Assembly (NCBI GenBank): GCA_023425865.1
Contig: JAFABV010000026.1
Coordinates: forward strand, 1 to 64,000
DNA from: Bacteroidota bacterium
GTDB lineage: Bacteria > Bacteroidota > Bacteroidia > Bacteroidales > Bacteroidaceae
Length of the DNA stretch: 64,000 bases
Direction of reading: 5' to 3'
Shown piece by piece: positions 1 through 8,067 of this stretch (position 1 is the stretch's first letter; every line of letters begins with the position of its first letter). The position numbers and the translations under genes were made by a program. The notes under the pieces are model-generated. The model did no database searches, was not told the DNA's origin, and was given only the letters and a program-made list of their open reading frames with translations.

Positions 1-275
1 AGGGGATGCCGCAGTGGTTTAAGTGTTTTTCGAATATCGACACCATGCTCTCTTATCTCAAGGTGAGGCGCAGGCAGAGCCTGATAGTGGAGGGCGGCGC
101 CGTCACCCTGCAAGGCTTTCTCGACCGTGCCCTTTGGGATGAGATACGTGTGGAGACGGCCCCTTTCACCGTACCCGATGGGGTCACGGCACCCGTATTG
201 CCCTCAGATGCCGTACTCTACAGGCAGTACGACTACGACGGCAACATCATTTGCCACTACCGGCGCGACAAATAG
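1..275 (+). CDS. ribD: RibD C-terminal reductase fragment (cut by window edge)
   Basis: The open frame enters from the left edge and ends at 275, so only about 90 C-terminal residues are visible. The stretch LIVEGGAVTLQGFLD followed by LWDEIRVE matches the end of the reductase domain of the bifunctional riboflavin-biosynthesis protein RibD, which deaminates and then reduces the pyrimidine intermediate made from GTP. The VEGG loop belongs to the NADPH/substrate pocket. The N-terminal deaminase domain is off the window. It converges on the CE7 esterase gene, with only 36 bases between the two stops and no obvious terminator. Confidence 0.8.
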   Translation, partial: GMPQWFKCFSNIDTMLSYLKVRRRQSLIVEGGAVTLQGFLDRALWDEIRVETAPFTVPDGVTAPVLPSDAVLYRQYDYDGNIICHYRRDK

Positions 276-311
276 CCGACGTCTGTATGGCAGAAACCTT
301 GTATTAGTTTT

Positions 312-1721
312 TTATTTCGCCTTTGCCGTGGACAGCCATTTGGCAAAGAAGGCCATGTAGATGGCAGACCAGTCATCGGCTGGGGCGTGCCCCTTGAAAG
401 CGTTGATGACATAGGCCTTGTCGGCCTTGCTGACGCGGGTCAGCAGGTTGAAGGGTGCGACGTTGGTATGCGGAGGGTCGAGATGGTCTTGCAGGCTGAA
501 GTTGGTGATGACCGGACAGGTAATGCGACTGCAAAAGTTCATGGTATCGTAGTACGAGTTGAAGGCGTCGCGCTCGGCGTCGGTCATGCCTTTGGCTGCT
601 TGTCCGGCCAAGAATTTGTCGCGTGGCCAACTTACAATCTTCATGCCGTCGGTGAAGTCGGCATGCCCCGTGATGGCTGGCGCTATGCCCGCCATGGTGC
701 CCGAGAGGCCGGCCGCCACATAGGCGAAGCATCCGCCCTGGCTCACGCCCGTGCCGAATACCAATCGAGGATTAACCTTCTTCATGTGCTGCACTACTTG
801 TACGGCGCGCAGACAGTCGAGGTAAGCGCCTCGGTAGTAATGGCGTGCGGTGTCGCCCCACTCGTAAGCGTAGAAGTCGAAGCCGTATTTGGCGTCGCGC
901 CCGAGTTGCTGTCCGCGGGTAGAAATGGTGAGTTCTACCCACCCGGGGTTGCTGTCACCGCTCATGGGCAGCGCGATAGGGCCTTGTCCGCCATCGGTGC
1001 CTTGGAAGCGCACCAAGGCAGGATAGGTGCCCGGGGCCACGGGCTCGGCGTAGTAGCCGTAGATGGTCGTGGGCGCGTCGCCGGGCGCGTCGGGTACCGA
1101 CTGCATCGACACCTTATATACTTTGCGGTTGACAGTGCTGTAGTCAGTCATCTCCTCTACGATGGTGAAGTTGGGGGCAATGCTGTTGAGTTGTGCCTTG
1201 GCGTTGTCCCAGTAGCTCCAGAAGTCTGGCTGCGCGTCGTCGGGCGAGACGATGGCGGTGGGGTTGTAACCGATGACATAGTCGCATAGTTCGATGCTGT
1301 CCACCGTTGCCTTCATGCGATAGAAGCCTGGGCGCTTGAGTCTGTCCAAGGGGAGGGTCACCGTTTTGGTCTCGCCTGCGGCAAGGGTTACGTTGGTGAG
1401 GTAGGTTTGGTAGAGCGGATGTGTGTGTGTCTTCGGGTCCTCCATGTCGTAGTATAGATTCACGGTGTAGAGCAGGGTGACCGTCTGGTCGGCGGGGTTA
1501 GTCATCGTCGCGCGCAGTTGAGGCTTTTCGTTGGGTTCCCATGCCTTGATGTCGGCGCGGTTGATGTCGGCTTTGATCGGGGTTTGCTTGGCGTTGGCCT
1601 CTGTTGGCTGTTGGGATGCGCCAAGAAGTGTTGCGGCACCGCCGACTGTGGGCAGGGCAGACAGCAGTGAACACCATAGGAGAGTAATGAGGGGGCGGAA
1701 AGGATTGTTCATCTTATTCAT
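312..1721 (-). CDS. CE7-family acetyl (xylan) esterase, secreted
   Basis: This 469-residue protein has a hydrophobic N-terminal signal sequence (residues about 8-30) and a beta-rich N-terminal extension to about residue 140. An alpha/beta-hydrolase domain of the acetyl xylan esterase/cephalosporin C deacetylase type follows. The CE7 hallmarks are present: RGQ at 269-271, the nucleophile elbow GVSQGG with Ser327, an acid in LQDHLD (about 412-415) and His445 in KGHAP. It should remove acetyl groups from oligosaccharides in the periplasm or outside. It lies directly beyond the starch operon but has its own promoter box and is separated by a terminator, so it may not be co-regulated. The natural substrate cannot be told from sequence. 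Start could be Met1 or Met4. Confidence 0.85.
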   Translation of the reverse strand: MNKMNNPFRPLITLLWCSLLSALPTVGGAATLLGASQQPTEANAKQTPIKADINRADIKAWEPNEKPQLRATMTNPADQTVTLLYTVNLYYDMEDPKTHTHPLYQTYLTNVTLAAGETKTVTLPLDRLKRPGFYRMKATVDSIELCDYVIGYNPTAIVSPDDAQPDFWSYWDNAKAQLNSIAPNFTIVEEMTDYSTVNRKVYKVSMQSVPDAPGDAPTTIYGYYAEPVAPGTYPALVRFQGTDGGQGPIALPMSGDSNPGWVELTISTRGQQLGRDAKYGFDFYAYEWGDTARHYYRGAYLDCLRAVQVVQHMKKVNPRLVFGTGVSQGGCFAYVAAGLSGTMAGIAPAITGHADFTDGMKIVSWPRDKFLAGQAAKGMTDAERDAFNSYYDTMNFCSRITCPVITNFSLQDHLDPPHTNVAPFNLLTRVSKADKAYVINAFKGHAPADDWSAIYMAFFAKWLSTAKAK

Positions 1722-1744
1722 ACAGGTTGTTGTGATTGGTGATA

Positions 1745-1752
1745 CAAAGGTA
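1745..1752 (-). promoter_or_regulatory. TAnnTTTG promoter box of the CE7 esterase gene
   Basis: On the minus strand TACCTTTG lies 23 bases before the esterase start at 1721. It fits the Bacteroidetes -7 consensus TAnnTTTG. No clear -33 TTG is seen. Confidence 0.5.
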
Positions 1753-1856
1753 AGTAATTTACACCATATCCTTGTCGTGGTGTCGCGGAAAAATACGAAG
1801 ATGCGCCAGTCGGTGACGAGCGCTTGTCGAGCTACCTTGTTTACTGTAGCTCAGCC

Positions 1857-1893
1857 AAAAAAGACAGGAGGAACGCGTCACGCGCCCCTCCTG
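1857..1893 (-). terminator. Intrinsic terminator of the starch PUL operon
   Basis: Minus-strand RNA would form CAGGAGG/CCTCCTG (1887-1893 with 1865-1871) with an inner GC-rich stretch, then run into TCTTTTTT at 1864-1857. It sits 58 bases past the GH13 stop and before the esterase promoter, so it marks the end of the operon. Confidence 0.75.
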
Positions 1894-1950
1894 CCCATGT
1901 TAACTTAATACTCAAAAATGATGGTATAGATCAAAAGGCGGATTCTAAAA

Positions 1951-3903
1951 CTATATCTTGTTGCGCAGCACCTTGCGACCCCGATGGATGAGGATGCCGC
2001 GCGTGCTGCCGCTCACGCGCTGTCCGTCAAGGTTATAATAGTTGTCGTCGGTGGTCTGCCCGCTTCTGGTTAGGTCTGAAACCGTGAGGTTGGTGATGCC
2101 GGTGGTTACCGTTCTCACCGCTTCCGGCTGTCCCTTGACATAGTATCCGTGGTTGACGAAGGCTGCGCCGTTTACTACTTTATTGGCATCGGCCGAACCG
2201 TTTTCGGTGATGATGATATAGTCGGGCAGCGTGACACCGCTTTGCAATGCGAAGCTGTACTTGTAGACCACGTTGCCCTCCACGGTCTTGCCCAACCGCT
2301 GGAAGGTGTCACCAGGCCAAGTGCCGGAGGTGGCGTATGTTTCCCCACCGTATGTGTCGTTCCAAATCCATGCACATACCGTTGCCTGGTCGATGGGTGA
2401 CTCATAGTAGACCGCGTAGTCGGACGAGTCGACGAGGTTGTCGATCGGTGCCTCGGTGGGTAGGTTTGCTTCAGGATAGTTGCCCTTGACATACACCAGA
2501 TAGCCCTTGGCAGGAACGCTGACACTGAGGCTACCGTTGAATATCCTGTTGTGACGGCTTACCCCTTGGGCAATGCTGTCGCTGTTGAGCCACTGGCTAT
2601 AGGTGCCGGTAATGCCACTGATGAGCGCCGTTTGCGCGGTGGTTGACGTATTGAGCAGCACAACGACCTCGCTATCGTCACGTGTGCGACGGTAAGCGGT
2701 AATGTAGGAGTTGTTGTTGGTGGTGGTGAGGAAACTGACTTCGGCATTGTCGGCATAAGCGGCGGCATCGTGCAACGCGGCCTGTGAATGCTTGATGGCA
2801 GCCAGGGTGCGTACGGTGTTGAGCATCTTTTGGTCGGGCTGCGACCAGTCTATTTTTGTATCCTCGAAATAGTTGAGTGCTTGATTTCCTCCAATCTCCT
2901 GTCCATTGTACAGCAGCGGCATGCCCCAGAGGGTATAGCTGAGTACGGTGAGCAGGTATTTGTTGGCACCATATTTCTGGTTTAAGGTCTTGAGGTCGTA
3001 GTTCCAATTCTCATCGTGATTGGTGAGATAGAGCATGCGTGAGACGTTCATGGCCTTGGACTTGCTCAACAGGTCTTTGCTATAAGTAATGATTGGCGTG
3101 GCATAGCTGCCTGTGGCCCCGTAGGTTTGTAGCTTGCCTTGGAATCCCCAGGCATAGTCGTAGTCGAAGCCGGCGGCCTGTAGGGCGGTGACATCTGAGA
3201 AGTCGGCCTCTCCCATCATGGTGATGTCTTTGCCTGGGCGATAAGCCTTGAGCATGGGAATGGTAGACTGCCAGTAGCTCACGGGGATATTGGGACTTGA
3301 TACATAGTCGCAGCGGAAGCCGTCGACGTCGGCCTCGTCAATCCAGAATTTCAGGCAGTTGTTCATGGCTTGAGTCAGTGCGGCATTGCTGTAATCGAGT
3401 TGATAAACATCGCCATAGTTATTGGGATGTATCATGTTGCCATTGGCATCCTTGGTGTAATACTCAGGATGTGTGGTCACCCAAGTGGCATTGGTGGCAG
3501 TATGGTTGGGTACCCAGTCGAGCCATACCTTCATGCCCATGTCGTGTGCGTCGGCCACAAAAGCCTTGAGGTCGGCCAGGGTGCCGTAAGCAGGATTGAC
3601 GGCCGTGAAATCAGTGGCCGCATAAGGGCTGTTGATGCCTCCACCACGCGGGTAGATGGGCATGAGCCAGATGATGTCGATGCCATTGCGCTTGAGTTCG
3701 GCGAGCCGTTTCCCGGCAGCGGCAAACGTGCCGTCAGCAGTAAACGACCCGACGTTCATCTCGTAGATGACTTGTTGACCGGTGGTGTATGTACCGGCAT
3801 TGATGTCGTCTACGAAGTCGGCCTGTGCCCTGCTGCTGTATCCTAAGGATAACAGCAGCGTTAAGGCCGCGAAACATAGACGATGAAAACAGATATTTTT
3901 CAT
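1951..3903 (-). CDS. GH13 alpha-amylase with C-terminal starch-binding module
   Basis: This 650-residue secreted alpha-amylase-family enzyme carries a signal peptide (about 1-28) and a catalytic barrel. It shows DWVPNH (129-134), the nucleophile Asp199 in GFRCD, the acid/base Glu232 in MMGEAD and the transition-state Asp297 in TNHDE. After the barrel come a beta-sandwich and a CBM26-like starch-binding module (VYYESP, WIWND, WPG) near residues 490-600. The last 30 residues have the pattern YNLDGQRV...GILI..GRKV, shared with two other enzymes in this window and resembling a sorting tail. It is the last gene of the PUL and is followed by a terminator. Expected role: endo-cleavage of starch or related alpha-1,4-glucan at the cell surface or outside. 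Confidence 0.9.
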   Translation of the reverse strand: MKNICFHRLCFAALTLLLSLGYSSRAQADFVDDINAGTYTTGQQVIYEMNVGSFTADGTFAAAGKRLAELKRNGIDIIWLMPIYPRGGGINSPYAATDFTAVNPAYGTLADLKAFVADAHDMGMKVWLDWVPNHTATNATWVTTHPEYYTKDANGNMIHPNNYGDVYQLDYSNAALTQAMNNCLKFWIDEADVDGFRCDYVSSPNIPVSYWQSTIPMLKAYRPGKDITMMGEADFSDVTALQAAGFDYDYAWGFQGKLQTYGATGSYATPIITYSKDLLSKSKAMNVSRMLYLTNHDENWNYDLKTLNQKYGANKYLLTVLSYTLWGMPLLYNGQEIGGNQALNYFEDTKIDWSQPDQKMLNTVRTLAAIKHSQAALHDAAAYADNAEVSFLTTTNNNSYITAYRRTRDDSEVVVLLNTSTTAQTALISGITGTYSQWLNSDSIAQGVSRHNRIFNGSLSVSVPAKGYLVYVKGNYPEANLPTEAPIDNLVDSSDYAVYYESPIDQATVCAWIWNDTYGGETYATSGTWPGDTFQRLGKTVEGNVVYKYSFALQSGVTLPDYIIITENGSADANKVVNGAAFVNHGYYVKGQPEAVRTVTTGITNLTVSDLTRSGQTTDDNYYNLDGQRVSGSTRGILIHRGRKVLRNKI

Positions 3904-3943
3904 TTTTTCCTTGTTGATATGTTCAGTGTGTCGGACATGTTTG

Positions 3944-6526
3944 TTATCGTATAATCACCTTCCGCCCACCGATGATGGCTATGCCTCGGTAGCCCGAACG
4001 GGCAAGGGCAGCAGGGTCGGCGTGCGATAACTTCTGGCCCAGCAGGTTGTAGGCGGTCGTGGGGGCAGAGGTGGCGGTAGTGTGGGTGCCTGCATCTTCG
4101 ATGGCCGTGGATGTAGCCTTGAGACTCACATTGTCTATGGCGAGGGCCTGTGCGGCATTGCAGGTAGTGCCGGTGGCCACACTGATGTTCCATGCGAGAT
4201 ACAGACTGGCCCCGGCGGCAATGGTTGTGGGCAGCTCGCGGCTTACGCTTACGGTGGCCCCGGGTATGATATCGTAGCCTGCGGTGGCCGCATCGGCTGC
4301 AAAGTAGGTATTGAAGTCTGGGCCGGCAGAGGTCCATTGGCTGCCGTCGGCAGAGTAGTAGAGCTGCACGTGGAAGCCTGCTGGGTTGGAGCCTGCACGG
4401 TATTTCTCTACGTCGTAGGCCAGTGTCATGTGTTCGAGGGTGGTGGTTCCCTCATTCTTCAGATGCACATAGACGTTCACGCAGCGCGTGGCATTGCTCA
4501 CTCCAGTAGAGATTCCGCCTAAGGCTCGGTCGTTGTCAATGCCAAAGCTCCATGTGCCGTTCTTGGCATTGGCTGGAAGGTTGACGGCTGTTTCTGTTTG
4601 GGCATACATAGTAGTGTCACTGGCCGTGGCAAAAAGTCCTACGGTGCGTGGTGCGGCTATCTGCCGGTCGATGCGCCATCCGGTAGGGAGGGTAGTGGAG
4701 GACTGTTCCACACGTAGGTCGAACGACTCGCTGAAACCGAGCTGGCTGTTACCTATCACGACGGCCGGGAGTGCAGTCGGGGTGGTTTGGGCCTGAGCCA
4801 CAGTCACGGTGCCCATAGCCGAAAAGCTACCGTTGGCAGCCCGCACTTCATAGTTGCCGAGAATGCCGGAGGCTGTGTAAAGCCCGAAATTATCGATTTG
4901 CCCATCTTGGACATCCCATGCATTAGGGGTGGAGAGTTGCATTTCCATGCCAAACTGGTCGTAGATTCTACTTGCAAACTGCACGGTGCCCTTGTGGTGG
5001 TCTACCGTCTGGGTAAAGCCGGCCCATGCGTCGTGGGCATACTGCTTCATCGAGGTAGCCTCGGACTGGGTAAGCGATGCAGGTTTGTAGGTGATGGCCA
5101 ATGGATCTTCGCCGAAAATGGTGGCGTATTCCACACAGGCAGCCATATAGGTAGCCTTGGCGGAAGGATGCCGGTCGTCTTCCATCCCGTTGTTCTCACT
5201 GGCTGGGCGAAACCAGGTGGAGAGCTCGGCGGATCCCTCGCGTTCGTAGCAGAGGTTGTAGGCTGTGCCCACAGGTGCCAGTACCACGCCGAGTTCCTGT
5301 GCAGCCTTGCGGTAGTTTTCATCGAGCTGGTGGCTCAGCTGGGGATATGTGGCGAAGTCGCCTCGCAACGGCCAGTTCACGGGCACGATGATGACGGCAT
5401 GGGGGTTGGGGCAGTTTTCGCGGATGAAGCGCACCCAACGTGTGAGCGACTCCTTGAAAAGGGCGAAGTCTTTGCGCGGTCTTTCTGTCTGTTCCTGCAG
5501 GATGATATGCGTCCAGGCACCTGTCTGAATCATAGTCTGTGCCGAGGGCTGCCCCTCTTCGTTGCTGGCGGTTGCATCGGTTTCTTTCCATTGGAAGTCC
5601 AGTGTCTTGCCGATGTTGCTGTGGGTGGTCCAATGAGCCGCCCGGCCCATGGCCTTGGCAATATGGTTGAAGACGGTGTCCTGCCGGGCAAAATAGATGA
5701 GCGAGTTGTTGAGTGAGAGGATATTGACGCAGTCGGGGGGCTGCGGCACGAGAGTCACACGTTCTGGCTGGATGGTCATGGCGGTGGCTACGCTGGGTAT
5801 GAGCTCCATGGAATAGTTGCCGGTGCGGGTAGAGAAGCTGATGTTGTAGGTGCCCGGTGCGACTGCCGCCTTGCCCGTGAGCCCTTTGGTGAGTCGTCCA
5901 CTTGTGGTGGGCTCGGTGGCATCGGAGGATAGCCCCCAAGCTCCGCCCATGCCGGTCTGCTGAAAAATGGTCCAACGGGCAAGGCTGTTACCGGTGGCCG
6001 CGGGCAGTGTTACCCGGCCGACAAACGTGCTGTCGGTAGCGTCTGCGAGCTTCAGCATGCCCGATGTGTCGTTGTAGTTCCAGCCGTTGTTGTCTCCAAT
6101 GACGTAGACCTGCTCAAGATGGCTCCCGTCGTTGTCGCTTTCTATGGTCAGAATGGCCGATGTGGGCGAGACGATGGTGAGGATAATTCTCTTGCAGAAG
6201 AAAGTGTTCGGCCCACAGGAAATATTGCCTGGGTTTGAGCCGCCGCTAAGCTGGTAAGGAGTATTCATCAGGATGGCTGAGCCGTTAGAGCCGTAGTTGC
6301 AGTTGGCAGACCAGTTGGCATCGGCTATCTTGAAGTTTCCGGTTAGTGTTTTGTCGCTGAGCGAGTAGGTGCCGTTGCCTTGGTCGGTAAACTCCCAGTC
6401 GGAGACAGCACTCCAGTTGTTTACTTCTCCCCTGAGAAAGATGCCCGATTGTGCCGATGCCTTCAATGGCAAGATCAGCAGCAGGCAGGCTGTGAGGACG
6501 CTCTTGAGTGTATCGAAGGGTTTCAT
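3944..6526 (-). CDS. SGNH-type esterase with SusE-like N-terminal domains
   Basis: The start at 6526 is chosen because it gives a clean signal peptide (MKPFDTLK...KASAQ); an in-frame ATG 30 bases upstream would spoil it. Two immunoglobulin-like segments follow (FLRGEVNNWS and YVIGDNNGWNYND), reminiscent of SusE/SusF starch-binding domains. Next comes an SGNH/DUF4886-like hydrolase with Ser in ILSLNNSL, LQEQTER, and DDRHPS supplying Asp and His. A large beta-sandwich and a tail YNLLGQKL...GIAII.GRKV end the protein. The block-I motif reads NNS rather than the usual GNS, so activity needs proof. Its place between the starch-binding lipoprotein and the amylase suggests deacylation of an alpha-glucan, which is inference. 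Confidence 0.7.
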   Translation of the reverse strand: MKPFDTLKSVLTACLLLILPLKASAQSGIFLRGEVNNWSAVSDWEFTDQGNGTYSLSDKTLTGNFKIADANWSANCNYGSNGSAILMNTPYQLSGGSNPGNISCGPNTFFCKRIILTIVSPTSAILTIESDNDGSHLEQVYVIGDNNGWNYNDTSGMLKLADATDSTFVGRVTLPAATGNSLARWTIFQQTGMGGAWGLSSDATEPTTSGRLTKGLTGKAAVAPGTYNISFSTRTGNYSMELIPSVATAMTIQPERVTLVPQPPDCVNILSLNNSLIYFARQDTVFNHIAKAMGRAAHWTTHSNIGKTLDFQWKETDATASNEEGQPSAQTMIQTGAWTHIILQEQTERPRKDFALFKESLTRWVRFIRENCPNPHAVIIVPVNWPLRGDFATYPQLSHQLDENYRKAAQELGVVLAPVGTAYNLCYEREGSAELSTWFRPASENNGMEDDRHPSAKATYMAACVEYATIFGEDPLAITYKPASLTQSEATSMKQYAHDAWAGFTQTVDHHKGTVQFASRIYDQFGMEMQLSTPNAWDVQDGQIDNFGLYTASGILGNYEVRAANGSFSAMGTVTVAQAQTTPTALPAVVIGNSQLGFSESFDLRVEQSSTTLPTGWRIDRQIAAPRTVGLFATASDTTMYAQTETAVNLPANAKNGTWSFGIDNDRALGGISTGVSNATRCVNVYVHLKNEGTTTLEHMTLAYDVEKYRAGSNPAGFHVQLYYSADGSQWTSAGPDFNTYFAADAATAGYDIIPGATVSVSRELPTTIAAGASLYLAWNISVATGTTCNAAQALAIDNVSLKATSTAIEDAGTHTTATSAPTTAYNLLGQKLSHADPAALARSGYRGIAIIGGRKVIIR

Positions 6527-6557
6527 GTTGATGCGGTAGTTTAGCTGGAATGACAAT

Positions 6558-6594
6558 GGAGGCGGATGTTCCGTGGTCGGAGCATCCGCTCTCC
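6558..6594 (-). other. Hairpin between lipoprotein and esterase genes inside the PUL operon
   Basis: The arms at 6558-6572 and 6579-6594 pair over about 15 bp with one bulge and one wobble, around a 6-base loop. There is no U-tract after it on the minus strand, so a processing, stability or partial-attenuation element is more likely than a full terminator. Confidence 0.5.
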
Positions 6595-6630
6595 GCCTGT
6601 CAGATACGATTAGATTTTGTTAATGCTGTT

Positions 6631-8052
6631 TTAGCGTCTGAGTTTGGCAGCAAGTGGCGTAAGCTCTTCCCAACCGCTGGACGTTACCTTATAATAATAG
6701 TCGCGTGAAGCAGTGATGGCAGTGGGACTGTCGAGTTGGTTGCTTCCACCATTGTCATTGAGTATGGGATGATAGGTGGCATTGTCATCCCCAATTTCCC
6801 ATACCTGATAGGTTATGCCACCCACGGTCTCGGTCTTGGCAGGCTGTGCACCGGGCCATGTGCCGAATAGCTCTTGGTCGCCCCAGACATAAAGGGCGGT
6901 AGAAGCCCATCCAGTTTGGTTGTCGATATAGAGTTTGTAACCTGCTGTCGTGCCAGTGCCACCTTGTGTGATTTCTTCCACTCCACTGTCGGTCACCTTG
7001 AGGTAGAGGTCGTGGTCGATGGTATAGGCGATGTCGCTAAGCTGCGAGGCGCCATTATTACTGAAGATAAGATGCTCGGTGAGCCCGGTGTTTGCGGCCC
7101 CCATGTCGAAATAGGTATAGGTAACGCCATTTTTCACCTGTGTGCCGGTGGGCTTCATGCCGGGCCATCCTCCATTAAGATCGTTGACGTCACCCCACAT
7201 ATATAATGTGATGGCATCGCCCCAGCTGGTTTGATTGTCAACGAAAACGGCAAAACCATCGTGCTGGGGTTCGTTGGTGATCTCCTCGACACCCGCGTCG
7301 GTCACTCGCAGGTAGAGGTCGTGGTCGATGGTATAGGCAAAGTCGGGGAGCTGCGAGGCGCCATTGTTGCTGAAAATGAGGTGCTCGGTGAGGCCACTGT
7401 TGGCGGCGCCCATGTCGAAATAGGTGTAGGTGATGCCGTTTTTGGTCTCTTTGCCCGTGGGCTTCATACCTGGCCATGGACTGTTAAGATCGTTGACATC
7501 GCCCCACATGTACATGGTAATGTCGTCGCCCCAACTGGTTTGGTTGTCAACATATACTACATACCCGTCGTGTTCGGGCTCGGTGGGTGCCGGATCGAAA
7601 TAGGCGGCCCACTTGGAGACATAGACGTTGGTACGCGTACCCACGGAGGGGTTGTCATTTCTGACAACGGTATCACCTTGAGCGGTGACTTCATTGCGCT
7701 GGGTTGAGGATACGAAGTGGTAACCATCGGCCAGGCTCTTGCCGTTTACAAACTTCACGGGATCGATATAGATGCCTCGTTTGGCAGGCACACTGTCAGA
7801 CAGCATCAGCTTGTAGGCCTCGTTGCCTATCACCGACTCATCATCCAAGCCATTGAAGGCACCAACGATATAGACGTCTTCTTCGGCAGAAGTGGCTGTG
7901 GGCATGATGGCTTCCAGCAGAATCTTATCTGCCTGAATGGGGAAGGCAGGCTGCTCGTGGTCGAACAGTATATCATCGTCGTTGCTGCAACTGCTCATCA
8001 AACCAAGCACCGCGGAGAGCAACGTGACGGCAAATAATAATGTTTTTTTCAT
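6631..8052 (-). CDS. Surface starch-binding lipoprotein with three tandem CBM26-like modules
   Basis: This 473-residue lipoprotein (signal LLSAVLGLMSSC, lipobox Cys21 or 22, then acidic SNDDD, which favours surface export) occupies the SusE/SusF position. An N-terminal SusE-like domain (about 55-150) is followed by three repeats at 162-258, 265-361 and 371-463. Each contains DNQT.W, a Y/W-rich strand with WGD, and WPG, as in CBM26-type starch-binding modules. Modules 1 and 2 are nearly identical and exactly 103 codons apart, which points to a recent duplication; module 3 is divergent. It should bind starch at the surface beside SusC/SusD and raise avidity. The gene is 15 bases downstream of susD. 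Confidence 0.85.
   Translation of the reverse strand: MKKTLLFAVTLLSAVLGLMSSCSNDDDILFDHEQPAFPIQADKILLEAIMPTATSAEEDVYIVGAFNGLDDESVIGNEAYKLMLSDSVPAKRGIYIDPVKFVNGKSLADGYHFVSSTQRNEVTAQGDTVVRNDNPSVGTRTNVYVSKWAAYFDPAPTEPEHDGYVVYVDNQTSWGDDITMYMWGDVNDLNSPWPGMKPTGKETKNGITYTYFDMGAANSGLTEHLIFSNNGASQLPDFAYTIDHDLYLRVTDAGVEEITNEPQHDGFAVFVDNQTSWGDAITLYMWGDVNDLNGGWPGMKPTGTQVKNGVTYTYFDMGAANTGLTEHLIFSNNGASQLSDIAYTIDHDLYLKVTDSGVEEITQGGTGTTAGYKLYIDNQTGWASTALYVWGDQELFGTWPGAQPAKTETVGGITYQVWEIGDDNATYHPILNDNGGSNQLDSPTAITASRDYYYKVTSSGWEELTPLAAKLRR
6970..7569 (-). repeat. 309-bp tandem duplication inside the starch-binding lipoprotein gene
   Basis: Codons 162-258 (7569-7279) and 265-361 (7260-6970) are nearly identical copies, 309 bp apart. 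The two copies differ by a scatter of substitutions, several of them silent. Confidence 0.85.
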
Positions 8053-8067
8053 AAGGAACAGTATTTA

